The notes beneath the pieces were generated by a model. It was not told the origin of the DNA. It worked only from the letters and a program-made list of their open reading frames with translations, and searched no databases. A DNA stretch of 64,000 nucleotides from Pseudoduganella buxea (GTDB taxonomy: Bacteria; Pseudomonadota; Gammaproteobacteria; Burkholderiales; Burkholderiaceae_D): assembly GCF_009720835.1 (NCBI RefSeq), contig NZ_WNKZ01000015.1, forward strand, positions 1 to 64,000. The letters run 5' to 3'. Of this stretch, positions 46,734 to 55,367 are shown in pieces (position 1 is the first letter of the stretch; each line of letters begins with the position of its first letter). A program made the translations under genes and the position numbers.

Positions 46734-47606
46734 ATGAATTTCCCCGCACCCGCTTCCGCAGCGGCGTCCCAGCCGCGCAGCGGCGACAGCATCGGCGCGC
46801 TGCTGCTTGCCTCGCGCAAGATCACGCCGGAAAATGCCGAACAGGTCCTGCGCCTGCAGAAGGAAACCGGCATGCGCTTCGGCGAAGCGGCCCAGCGTCT
46901 CGGCCTGGTAACGGAAGCCGACATCGCCCAGGTGCTGGCACGCCAGTTCGACTATCCCTACCTGCAGCCAGGCACCGGGCCTTACCCGGAACAACTGGTG
47001 GCAGCCTACCAGCCGTTCTCGCCGCAAGTCGAGACCCTGCGCGCGGTACGCAGCCAGCTGATGCTGAAATGGTTCGGCGGCAACCGCAAGTCGCTGGTCG
47101 TCATGGGCGTCAGCGGCGGCGACGGCGCCAGCCTGTTCACGGCCAACCTTGCCGTCGTGTTTTCGCAGCTGGGCCAGCGCACCTTGCTGGTCGATGCCAA
47201 CCTGCGCCGTCCGCGCCAGCATGAGATCTTCGTGCTGAAGGCCCGCCAGGGCCTGTCCGACGTGTTGGCCGGCCGTGCCGGGCTGGAAGCCGTTACCGTG
47301 ATCGAGTCGTTCGTCGACCTGTCCGTGCTGGGTGCCGGCACGCTGCCGCCGAACCCGCAGGAGCTGCTCAGCCGCGGCACCTTCGGCGCCCTCAATGCAC
47401 AGCTGGAAAACCTGTACGACGTGGTGCTGTACGATGTGCCGACGGTGGCGATGGGATCGGACCCGCTGGTGGCCGCTGCCCGTTCCGGCGGCGTGCTGCT
47501 GGTGGTGCGCCGCAATCATTCCGCGCTGGCCGACGTCGCCGCGCTGCGCGAGCAGGTCGAACGCAGCGGTGCCGAAGTGGTGGGCGCCGTGATGGTGGAC
47601 TTCTGA
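46734..47606 (+). CDS. epsG: Chain-length determinant tyrosine kinase-like protein EpsG, altered P-loop
   Basis: A 290-residue BY-kinase/MinD-like partner of EpsF. The N-terminal 80 residues resemble the GspE/MshEN-type domain ('ITPENAEQVLRLQKETGMRFGEAA'). The ATPase part has 'MGVSGGDGASLFTANLAVVFSQLG' in the Walker A place and 'TLLVDANLRRPRQHEIF' as Walker A'. The P-loop reads GGDGAS: the usual Lys or Arg before Ser/Thr is Ala. No C-terminal tyrosine cluster is present ('VVGAVMVDF' ends the protein). Start 46734 has GGAG 7 nt upstream; ATG 46722 is possible. Confidence 0.9.
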   Translation: MNFPAPASAAASQPRSGDSIGALLLASRKITPENAEQVLRLQKETGMRFGEAAQRLGLVTEADIAQVLARQFDYPYLQPGTGPYPEQLVAAYQPFSPQVETLRAVRSQLMLKWFGGNRKSLVVMGVSGGDGASLFTANLAVVFSQLGQRTLLVDANLRRPRQHEIFVLKARQGLSDVLAGRAGLEAVTVIESFVDLSVLGAGTLPPNPQELLSRGTFGALNAQLENLYDVVLYDVPTVAMGSDPLVAAARSGGVLLVVRRNHSALADVAALREQVERSGAEVVGAVMVDF

Positions 47607-47607
47607 T

Positions 47608-48519
47608 ATGTCCGCAGCGATGCCACAGCCCCGTAGCGAGACCGTGCCGGCGGTACACTGGAAAAGCTTCCTGAGCGACTGGTGGCCGGCCGCCGTCGGC
47701 CTGCTCGCCATGTTCGTGCCAACCTTCCTCAGCCTGGCGAACGGCATGTGGTCGACGGAAAGCTACGCCCATGGCCCGATCATCCTGGCCCTGGCCTTGT
47801 GGTTGCTGTGGCGTCAGTGGCCGGACATGATGGCGGCGATCGGCGAGCCGCGCCCGAGCGCGGCCGGCTGGCCCTTGCTGGCCGCCGCGCTGTTCTGCTA
47901 CGTCATCGGACGCTCGCAGGGCATCCAGGCCGGCGAACTGCTGGCCTTCGTGCTGGCGCTCGTGTCGCTGCTGCTGCTTGGCTGGGGCGGTCGCGCACTG
48001 CGCTTCCAGTGGTTCCCGATCTTCTTCATGCTGTTCATGATTCCGCTGCCCGGCCCCCTGGTGGCGGCGCTGACGATGCCGATGAAGATGGCGGTGTCCT
48101 ATATGACGGAGCTGATCCTGTTCACGGCCGGCTACCCGATTGCCCGCAGCGGCGTGATCCTGCAGATCGGCCAGTACCAGCTGCTGGTGGCCGATGCCTG
48201 CGCGGGCCTGCAGACCTTGCTGACCCTTGAGGCACTCGGCCTGTTCTACCTGAACGTGGTGCGCCATACGGCGGTGCTGCGCAATGTCGTGCTCGCCGTG
48301 CTGATCATTCCGATCTCGTTCACGGCCAACGTCATCCGCGTGATCGCGCTGACGCTGATTACCTATTACTTCGGCGACGCGGCCGGCCAGGGATTCCTGC
48401 ATGGTTTCGCAGGCATGGTGCTGTTCATCAGCGCGCTGATCCTGATCCTGTCCGTCGATACCCTGTTGCAAACCCTCGTCGCGCGTCGTGCGCGCCGGGC
48501 CGTCGGGAGTCCTGCATGA
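47608..48519 (+). CDS. xrtB: Exosortase B (XrtB/EpsH)
   Basis: A 303-residue inner-membrane protein with about eight helices. The exosortase catalytic residues are present: Cys198 in 'VADACAGLQTL', Arg244 in 'FTANVIRVI' and His265 in 'FLHGFAGM'. Exosortases are transpeptidase-like proteases that recognise C-terminal PEP-CTERM signals, cutting and probably transferring exported proteins to surface polymer. The B-type sits in EPS loci with epsI. One base separates it from epsG; its end overlaps epsI (ATGA). Confidence 0.95.
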   Translation: MSAAMPQPRSETVPAVHWKSFLSDWWPAAVGLLAMFVPTFLSLANGMWSTESYAHGPIILALALWLLWRQWPDMMAAIGEPRPSAAGWPLLAAALFCYVIGRSQGIQAGELLAFVLALVSLLLLGWGGRALRFQWFPIFFMLFMIPLPGPLVAALTMPMKMAVSYMTELILFTAGYPIARSGVILQIGQYQLLVADACAGLQTLLTLEALGLFYLNVVRHTAVLRNVVLAVLIIPISFTANVIRVIALTLITYYFGDAAGQGFLHGFAGMVLFISALILILSVDTLLQTLVARRARRAVGSPA

Positions 48520-49202
48520 ACCGCACAATGATGAAGGCCCTGGTGGCGGGTGGCCTGATGGTAATGTCCGCCGCCGGCGCGAAATACCTGACGCCCACGC
48601 AGCATATGTCGCAGATGCGGCCGGAGCGTACGCTCGAGCAGATGATCCCGACCCGCTTTGCGGGCTGGGCCGAGGAAAAGATGCTGGCCAACTCCGTCGT
48701 CGATCCGCAAATCGAGGAAGAGCTCAAGCGCATCTATACGCAGACGGTCAACCGTACCTATGTCAACGAGCAGGGTGAACGCATCATGCTGTCCGTAGCC
48801 TATGGCACGGACCAGAGCGACAGCAGCCAGGTGCACTATCCGGAAGTGTGCTATCCGGCCCAGGGCTTCCGCGTCACGTCGAACCAGCAAAGCAGCATCA
48901 CGCTGGGCGGGGCGCGGTTGCCCGTGAAGCGGCTGGAAACGAATTTCCAGCAGCAGCGCTTCGAACCCGTCACCTACTGGACCACCGTGGGTGACAAGGC
49001 GGTGACGAATGGCATCGACAAGAAATTGGCGGAAATGCGATACGGCTTCAGCGGAACCATTCCCGATGGACTGCTGTTCCGCGTCTCGTCGATCGACCGC
49101 GAGTCGGCCAGCGCCTTCGCCGTCCAGGAGCAGTTCGTTCGCGCCCTCGCCAGTGCGCTCGACCCGGCAGCGCGGCAACGCCTGATGGGCATGACGCAGT
49201 AA
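48516..49202 (+). CDS. epsI: Exosortase B-associated protein EpsI
   Basis: A 228-residue protein with one N-terminal membrane helix/signal segment and a periplasmic domain: 'PERTLEQMIPTRFAGW', 'RTYVNEQGERIMLSVAYG' and 'HYPEVCYPAQGFRVTSNQ', the Cys-containing core of EpsI. In other bacteria EpsI is fused to, or follows, the exosortase. Overlap with xrtB (ATGA) indicates equal expression. Biochemical role unknown. Confidence 0.93.
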   Translation: MNRTMMKALVAGGLMVMSAAGAKYLTPTQHMSQMRPERTLEQMIPTRFAGWAEEKMLANSVVDPQIEEELKRIYTQTVNRTYVNEQGERIMLSVAYGTDQSDSSQVHYPEVCYPAQGFRVTSNQQSSITLGGARLPVKRLETNFQQQRFEPVTYWTTVGDKAVTNGIDKKLAEMRYGFSGTIPDGLLFRVSSIDRESASAFAVQEQFVRALASALDPAARQRLMGMTQ

Positions 49203-49207
49203 AAGTC

Positions 49208-49229
49208 GCCGTGGTCTCTTGACCACGGC
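49208..49229 (+). promoter_or_regulatory. Intercistronic hairpin between epsI and the flippase gene
   Basis: GCCGTGGTC (49208-49216) and GACCACGGC (49221-49229) form a perfect 9-bp stem with a TCTT loop, 5 bp after the epsI stop. There is no U-tract, so it may stabilise or process mRNA rather than terminate it. Confidence 0.65.
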
Positions 49230-49249
49230 CGCACAGCATCAAAGGAATC

Positions 49250-50707
49250 ATGTCGCTTGCAGCAAAGACTCTGACCGCGGTCACGAGCAATTACATCGGC
49301 ACGCTGGTACGCGTGGTCGCGCAGTTCGGCGCACAGCTTGTCATCATGCGCCAATTGGGCCCGGAGCCGGTCGGCATGTTCGGTTACGTGACCCTGGCAT
49401 TCGGCGTGCTGGCGCTGTTTGTCGACCAGGGCTTCGGCTGGTCGCTGATCCAGAGCGACTGGGACGAGGAAGAAATCAAGATCGTCCTGTCGCGCCTGCT
49501 GCTGGGCTCCTCGCTGGCCGCCGTTCTCGTGTACTGCCTTTCCTGGCCGGCCGAGTATTACCTGGGCGGCCTGGCGGGCAGCCTGTTCCGGTGGGCTGCG
49601 CCTTCTTGCGTGCTGATCGCCGTGTGGGGCATCGCGCAGGCCCGCCTGCGCAAGGATCTGCAGTTCGGTAAAATCCAGATCGCCAACACGGGCGCGTATA
49701 TTTTCGCCACCCCGGTGGTGGGCGTTACGCTGGCCCTGCTCGGCTTTGGCGTTTGGTCGCTGCTGGCGGCCTGGTATGTGCAGTCGATCCTGATGGTCGC
49801 CATCAGCTACTATTACGCCCCACACTCGCTGAAGCTGGGCAATCCGTTCAAGTCGACGCGTGCCGGCGCCCTGGGCCGCCAGGTGGCGGGCATTAATATC
49901 GTCAACTGGTCGGTCGACAACGTCAGCGGCCTGACGGTCGGCGCCCTGGGCCCATCGGCGCTGGGCACCTTCAACGCGGCGCTGATGCTGTCGCGCACCC
50001 CGGCGGTGCAACTGGCCCAGACCTTGCAAAGCGTGCTGTTTTCCGCCGCGTCGGCGCTGGGGCAGGATGCCATCCGCCAGCGGCGCCTCTACTTGGGGGC
50101 ACTGTCCGTGATCGCCCTGATTGCCACGCCGGCGTACGGCTATGGCATGACCCACAGCGACTTCATTATCCGCATGGTATTCGGTGCCAAGTGGATCGAC
50201 GCCAGCGGCGCCTTCGCCGCGATGACGGTGGGCATGGTGGCGGTCGCAATGAATGCGCTGTCCGGGGCCATGCTGACGGCCAACGGCGGGCAGGGCGCCG
50301 TGCTGCGTTCCCAGGTGCTGTGCCTGGTACTGATGACGGTTGCCCTGCTGGTGGCAAATCACTTCGGCCTGGTCGGTGTCGGCCTGGCCATTTCGCTGGC
50401 ATACGTCATTCGCCTGGTCTACCAGATGCGCGCCATGGCCGAACGGATCGATATCCATGCGGGCGCCTTTGTCGAAGTGATGCGCGGCCCGCTTCTGGCG
50501 GCCTGCGTGATGGCGATTCCGCTCGGCGCGCTGGCGCCTCGCAGCATTCCCGAAGCGGCCGCCGAGGGCCTGGCACTGCTGGGCCAGACGGGTGCCGTGC
50601 TGTGCCTGGTGGCGCTGTTCCCCCGCTGGTTCCTGTCGGACCCGCTGCGCGATGTCATGCAACGTTTCGGTCCGGGCGTCCGACTGCTCCGGCTGGTTGA
50701 TCGATAA
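49250..50707 (+). CDS. Wzx-type polysaccharide flippase
   Basis: A 485-residue polytopic inner-membrane protein with about 12-14 helices, of the MOP/polysaccharide transporter family. N-terminal 'YIGTLVRVVAQFGAQLVIMRQLGPEPVGMFGYVTLAF' (in parts) and 'ALFVDQGFGWSLIQ' are typical. It would flip the lipid-linked repeat unit to the periplasm. The gene follows epsI and precedes the polymerase gene, as expected for a Wzx/Wzy-dependent pathway. Confidence 0.9.
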   Translation: MSLAAKTLTAVTSNYIGTLVRVVAQFGAQLVIMRQLGPEPVGMFGYVTLAFGVLALFVDQGFGWSLIQSDWDEEEIKIVLSRLLLGSSLAAVLVYCLSWPAEYYLGGLAGSLFRWAAPSCVLIAVWGIAQARLRKDLQFGKIQIANTGAYIFATPVVGVTLALLGFGVWSLLAAWYVQSILMVAISYYYAPHSLKLGNPFKSTRAGALGRQVAGINIVNWSVDNVSGLTVGALGPSALGTFNAALMLSRTPAVQLAQTLQSVLFSAASALGQDAIRQRRLYLGALSVIALIATPAYGYGMTHSDFIIRMVFGAKWIDASGAFAAMTVGMVAVAMNALSGAMLTANGGQGAVLRSQVLCLVLMTVALLVANHFGLVGVGLAISLAYVIRLVYQMRAMAERIDIHAGAFVEVMRGPLLAACVMAIPLGALAPRSIPEAAAEGLALLGQTGAVLCLVALFPRWFLSDPLRDVMQRFGPGVRLLRLVDR

Positions 50708-50735
50708 GCCGAATTTTTGAAGAGGGCCGCGGCTC

Positions 50736-52232
50736 ATGGATAACTTATTTACATTTTTCATCTTCCCCCTGGTGGCCCTGCTGCTGGGCGTCGGGGCCGT
50801 CATCGGCATTGCCGTCGGCAGCGGCGTGGTGGTGCGCTTGCGGCGCTGGGCTCTGCCGACCTTGCTGACCCTCGTTTCCGTCGCCAGTATCGGTGCCGTC
50901 GTGGCAATGGGCCGGCGCCTTCGCCTCAGCACGGAAGGCCTGGAGAATGTCGGCCAAGCCGATGTGGCCGGTGGCATGGTCGGCAAGTTGCTGCTTGTTT
51001 CCGTGATTGCCTGTGCCGTCGCACTGTGCGCAGCCCGCCTGTTCGATCTGAACGGCAGGTTGGCCGCGGCAGGCCGCTTCCACAAGCGCGGCATGGCCAA
51101 TCCCAGCGATATCGCCAAGGCCTTCATGTGTTTTTACGTGGCGTCGAGTATCCTGCCGATCTTTTTCGGCGTGCAGGATTATTTCCACGTCCGCCTGGTG
51201 TACCCGTTTTTTGTTTACCTGGCCATCTTCCTGTGGCTGCCGTTGCACGAGCGGGATCCGGTGAACGTCTGCAAGGTCATGACAGGCCTGATCGTCTTTA
51301 CAAGCCTCCTGTTTGCTGTCGTACAGCCGGAAGCGGCAATCCAGCCCGGTTACGGCGGCCTGATTCCAGGATTTAACGTGCGGCTGCTGGGAACGACTAC
51401 CCACGCCAATTCGCTGGGAGCGGTGACGTGCGGATACATTCTGCTTGAAATGGCCGAGCCCGTGCGCAAGCGCTGGATGCACCTGCTGCTGCTCGGCGGC
51501 GCGATCCTCTGCATCATCCTGTCGCAGTCGAAGACGTCGATCATCGGCGTGTTCGCCGGCGCTTCCATCATTTATGGCACGCGCATCTGGCACTTCTTCA
51601 ACCGCAAGGGGCGCGACTACAACGGCGCCGGCGGGCAATTGCTTGCCCTCGCACTCGGCGTGGCATGTCTGATCATCGTTATCGTTGCCGCCGTGATGAT
51701 GTTCGGCGACGGCAGCATGCTCAGGAGCCTGGAGCGCAAGCTCAATCCGCGCGCCGTGGGCGACCTCAGTTCCGGAACCGGCCGCCTGTGGATCTGGGCA
51801 GCCGCCATCGATGCCGGCATGCAGAATCCCCTGTTCGGGCAGGGTGCCGACTACTGGAACCTGGCAACACGCCTGCGCCTCGGCCTCAGCGGTGCCGCAA
51901 CGGCGCACAACCAGTACCTGCAGGTGTTCAGCCTTTCCGGTCTCGTCGGGCTCGTGACACTGCTGATCTTCATGGGCTACCTGATCCGGTACGCCATCCG
52001 GGGAGCGAAGGCCAGCGGCAATGCCACCATTGCCATGCTGGTCGTGCTGCTGCTGAGAACCATCAGCGAGACACCGATCGCGCCAACAGTCATCCTGGCT
52101 GCCGAATTCTTCGCGACAACGGCTTATTTCATTTACATTATCGATCGCGGCGCCCGTCCGCGACGGCTGGCCACGGCCGGCATGGCGCAGCTGGCCGGAA
52201 CGATGCCGCAGACCGCATTGCACTATCGTTAG
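50736..52232 (+). CDS. O-antigen ligase/polymerase-family (Wzy-like) membrane protein
   Basis: A 498-residue polytopic protein with roughly 12 helices and a large periplasmic loop containing 'LLGTTTHANSLGAVTCGY', 'ILSQSKTSIIGV', 'SSGTGRLWIWAAAIDAGMQNPLFGQGADYWN' (in parts) and 'TAHNQYLQVFSLSGLVGLV', the Wzy_C/O-antigen ligase signature ending in 'HN.YLQ'. It probably polymerises the repeat units. Followed by a 450-bp gap. Confidence 0.88.
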   Translation: MDNLFTFFIFPLVALLLGVGAVIGIAVGSGVVVRLRRWALPTLLTLVSVASIGAVVAMGRRLRLSTEGLENVGQADVAGGMVGKLLLVSVIACAVALCAARLFDLNGRLAAAGRFHKRGMANPSDIAKAFMCFYVASSILPIFFGVQDYFHVRLVYPFFVYLAIFLWLPLHERDPVNVCKVMTGLIVFTSLLFAVVQPEAAIQPGYGGLIPGFNVRLLGTTTHANSLGAVTCGYILLEMAEPVRKRWMHLLLLGGAILCIILSQSKTSIIGVFAGASIIYGTRIWHFFNRKGRDYNGAGGQLLALALGVACLIIVIVAAVMMFGDGSMLRSLERKLNPRAVGDLSSGTGRLWIWAAAIDAGMQNPLFGQGADYWNLATRLRLGLSGAATAHNQYLQVFSLSGLVGLVTLLIFMGYLIRYAIRGAKASGNATIAMLVVLLLRTISETPIAPTVILAAEFFATTAYFIYIIDRGARPRRLATAGMAQLAGTMPQTALHYR

Positions 52233-52682
52233 AGTTTGCAGGCATGCCGGCCACGCAGGCGGCATGCCAAGCGAATGCAGTTCGTCCCGCAGCATGTGCC
52301 CAGAGGCATGATCGACAGGACACCCTATCCCTGCCTAAGACAGGGCAGTCAACCATGCCGAGGCATTCCGACATGATGTGTCCGATATTCGGCGTGGAAT
52401 GAATTCAATTTTCTTAACACAGACCGATGGCAATATGCCAGCACCTACTGTGAAAACGACAAAAATTGCCATTTAAACTGTTTGAAATGCGCCACAGCGC
52501 ATTGGAAAATTGCCTTGAGTAAATTGTGGCCAATGGTTTTCGTAGGGAAACCCAGTATAATGGCAGTAACAGAAATGTGCTGGGCACCAAGAAGAGTCAT
52601 GCTCACGCCCTTAAAAACGGCCCGCGCAAGTCTCATCGCACGAAATCGTGCCCGCTCAATGCTCTTCGATGGAGATAGATAG
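52233..52682. other. 450-bp intergenic region with a candidate promoter
   Basis: No credible gene. GGCATGCC occurs twice close together after the polymerase stop (about 52242-52270). A consensus TATAAT lies at 52556-52561 without a good -35, leaving a ~115-nt leader. In that leader GCACGA (52638-52643) and TCGTGC (52646-52651) form a tight hairpin. A separate transcript starting here is likely. Confidence 0.5.
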
Positions 52683-54944
52683 ATGAAGTTTTCCCGCACC
52701 TCGACGTTGCAGCTCCTATTCACAGCATGCACCGCAACGATTGGGAGTAATGCCAGCGCCGACTGGGCCGTGCATCCGGATCCGATGGTGATTACTGCCG
52801 CGCCCAAGGCTTGGACGACCCAGGTTGCGAATCCGCCCGTTTTTTCCTGGCCGCGCCACAGTAGCAATCCGCCATCTTATGTTCTTGAGGTCAAGAATGG
52901 TAGCACAGTATACAAGACTTATACTGCTACGCGCAACTGGCTTCTACCGTCCGAGCCCCTGGCGGACGGCACCTACACATGGCGTGTACGCCCGTCGAAC
53001 AATGCCACCGCATGGTCCGATCCCCGTTATTTTTACGTCAATTCGCTGACGGCACGCTTTGTTGTGCCCGATGATGCCGTCCTGCGCTCGCAAATTGCCG
53101 CCAAGCCACATCCTCGTGCGATTTCCACCCCGCCTTACAGTGCGTGGCCGGCCGCGTTGAAACTGGAACGCGGTGCTGCCCTGACGCGCCTAAAGACGGA
53201 GATCGACTGGGCCACGCCCCGCCTCGCAGTCCCGAAGGACAGCGACTGGGCGCTGACCTCCACGACGACCGTGACGGCCCAGACGGCAGCGCAGATCGCC
53301 GCCGTACGCCAGGCAATCTTCGCCAACGGCCGCCAGCTGGAAGCTGCGTCGCTGCTGTACCGCCTGACGGGCGAGCAGAAGTACCTGACCGAGACGCTGG
53401 TGCGGGGCGACGCGTTGGCCGCGCTCGATGTCAATGGCGCGACCAGCTACGTCAGCCAGGACCAGGGCACCCGCGTGATCGCGCTGTCGCTCGCCAAGGC
53501 CTACGATGCGCTGAACGGCGCCCTGGACAGCACCCGCAAGGCCAAATGGTTGAGCATCATCGACCAGCGTACGACCGTCATCTATAACGACCTGTCGAAC
53601 AACGCAGGTCGGATGGACCAGTACCCCTTCGACTCGCACGGCGGTACCAACCTGGCATATGTGGCACTGATCGCCACCTTGACCATGGGCGATATCGCCA
53701 ATGCAACCAGGTGGTTCGATTTCTCGTTCCGCGCATCGGTGGCATCGACCAGCGTATGGAGCGGCCCGGAAGGTGGTTATGCCAACGGTACATCGTATGC
53801 CCAGTACAGCGCAGAGATCTTCCAGCAAGTTTGGCAGCCCCTGCTGATCGCCACCGGCGTCGACATGTTCTCCAAGCCCTGGTCGGTCGGCTTCATGCGC
53901 TTCTTGGCCCACTTTGTTCCGCCTGGCCAGAAACGTCACCTGTTTGGCGACGAGCAGGAACTCGTCCCGACCGGCTATGTGTTCAAGGGCTTTGCCGCCA
54001 ATTTCTCGACGAACCAGGCCAACTGGTACTACAAGGCCATTCCTGGCGAAATGGAAGCGCTGAAGATGCTGCAGGCACCATATCCACTGCCCGTCACGAA
54101 AGCCGCGGGCACGGGAGTCATGCCCAACGCCGGCGTGTATCCGAGCATCGGCTGGGTCGCCATGCACAGCAGCATGGCCGATCTGAAACGTACTTCGCTG
54201 TACTTCAAGTCCAGTCCGTACGGTTCGTATAACCACAGCCATGCGGACCAGAATTCGTTCGTGCTGATGAAGTCGGGCAACGCCCTGCTGGCCCAATCCG
54301 GTTATTCGGATTACTTCGGTTCGCCGAATGCCGCCAACTGGTACCGCCAGACCAAGGCCCACAATGCCATTACGTTCGACGGCGGCAAGGGCCAGATCAC
54401 GGACGGCTACACGCAGGAAGGGTACAACCGCCAGAAGATGTTCGGTGGCAAGATCACGGCGTTCTCGACGACCAGCACCCTCGACTATGCGGAAGGCGAT
54501 GCGACGCCCACCTACGGCGGCGCGCTGAACTCGGCGATCCGCAAGGTGTGGTACCTGCGTTCCAGTAACGCGGCAGTCATCATGGACAAGCTGGTCGCAC
54601 CGACGGCCGTGAAGTACGAATGGAACTTCCACTCGTTCTCGCCCATGGTCTATGACGCAGCCTCGAAAAAGGTCACGGTGGCCAGTGCCGATGCGACCGA
54701 GCGTGTCTGCGTGCGGCCGATCACACCGGCTTCCGTGAACTTCGAAAAACGGACGGCCGTGGTGGCGCCCAAGGCCGGCACGGTGGAAGATCACGGTGCC
54801 TTCGTCAGCCTGGCACCGGTTACGTCACAGGAATTCCTCATCCTGCTCGACGTCGGTTGCAAGAACCCTGCCGTACAGCTGACGGCAACGGCAAGCGGCC
54901 GTACGCTGAAAGTGGGCACCCAGACCTTGGCGCTGCCGAATTAA
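52683..54944 (+). CDS. Heparinase II/III-family protein (DUF4962-like), secreted polysaccharide lyase-like
   Basis: A 753-residue exported protein: signal peptide ('LQLLFTACTATIGSNASAD'), an N-terminal DUF4962-type Fn3-like segment ('NPPVFSWPRHSSN', 'DGTYTWRVRPSN'), an alpha-barrel ('LLYRLTGEQKYL', 'YPFDSHGGTNLAYVALIATL') and a C-terminal beta domain with 'YGSYNHSHADQNSFVLMKSGN', where N-H-S-H-A-D is the heparinase II/III-type motif. These enzymes cleave uronic-acid polymers by beta-elimination. It is preceded by GGAG at 8 nt. Its place suggests trimming or release of the EPS made by this locus. Confidence 0.88.
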   Translation: MKFSRTSTLQLLFTACTATIGSNASADWAVHPDPMVITAAPKAWTTQVANPPVFSWPRHSSNPPSYVLEVKNGSTVYKTYTATRNWLLPSEPLADGTYTWRVRPSNNATAWSDPRYFYVNSLTARFVVPDDAVLRSQIAAKPHPRAISTPPYSAWPAALKLERGAALTRLKTEIDWATPRLAVPKDSDWALTSTTTVTAQTAAQIAAVRQAIFANGRQLEAASLLYRLTGEQKYLTETLVRGDALAALDVNGATSYVSQDQGTRVIALSLAKAYDALNGALDSTRKAKWLSIIDQRTTVIYNDLSNNAGRMDQYPFDSHGGTNLAYVALIATLTMGDIANATRWFDFSFRASVASTSVWSGPEGGYANGTSYAQYSAEIFQQVWQPLLIATGVDMFSKPWSVGFMRFLAHFVPPGQKRHLFGDEQELVPTGYVFKGFAANFSTNQANWYYKAIPGEMEALKMLQAPYPLPVTKAAGTGVMPNAGVYPSIGWVAMHSSMADLKRTSLYFKSSPYGSYNHSHADQNSFVLMKSGNALLAQSGYSDYFGSPNAANWYRQTKAHNAITFDGGKGQITDGYTQEGYNRQKMFGGKITAFSTTSTLDYAEGDATPTYGGALNSAIRKVWYLRSSNAAVIMDKLVAPTAVKYEWNFHSFSPMVYDAASKKVTVASADATERVCVRPITPASVNFEKRTAVVAPKAGTVEDHGAFVSLAPVTSQEFLILLDVGCKNPAVQLTATASGRTLKVGTQTLALPN

Positions 54945-54991
54945 GCCTTGCGGCACGGCCGGATCGAGTGGCCGTGCCCGTATCGCCTCAA

Positions 54992-55027
54992 GAACCCCGT
55001 CATGCGCAGCATGGCGGGTTTTTTTTT
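54992..55027 (+). terminator. Rho-independent terminator after the heparinase-family gene
   Basis: AACCCCGTCATG (54993-55004) and CATGGCGGGTT (55010-55020) form an 11-bp stem with one mismatch and a CGCAG loop, followed by eight or nine T. Confidence 0.9.
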
Positions 55028-55367
55028 GTCACGGATCCCTGTAAAGTTTCCTAGGCGCCATTCGTGCTCGGAAAGAAATTTATTTGTGTTAAGATTTTGA
55101 CAGTACAAATGTTGTCCACTTGTATACACGTGCTTGGGAGCATGTTGCCGCGCCGGTTCCTACAGTGCGGGAACGGCGGATTTTGACAGCGCCGGCCTCC
55201 GCCGCAAAAAACAGTGCTGCACTGCGTCAAAATTTTTGTCATAATATTACGAGTTTGACCGGCTGGGGTGGTTTTGTCTGCCTCAGGGAACTATTCATCG
55301 GGGCATGTGCCCCGGCTGCCGCAAAGGCGGACGGGCCCCGATTCACCGCTTTCAATGGAATTCTTGG
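55028..55367 (+). promoter_or_regulatory. 340-bp leader and promoter region of the second EPS operon
   Basis: TTGACA (55097-55102) and TGTATA (55121-55126), 18 bp apart, are the likely promoter. ATTTTGACAG occurs twice (55094 and 55181). Two small inverted repeats (GTTCC/GGAAC near 55156, GGGGCA/TGCCCC near 55302) lie in the long leader. No gene. Confidence 0.5.

Noticed and set aside
52445-52867. Small minus-strand frame in the polymerase-heparinase gap
   Set aside because: It overlaps the start of the heparinase-family gene antisense and has no protein-like features.
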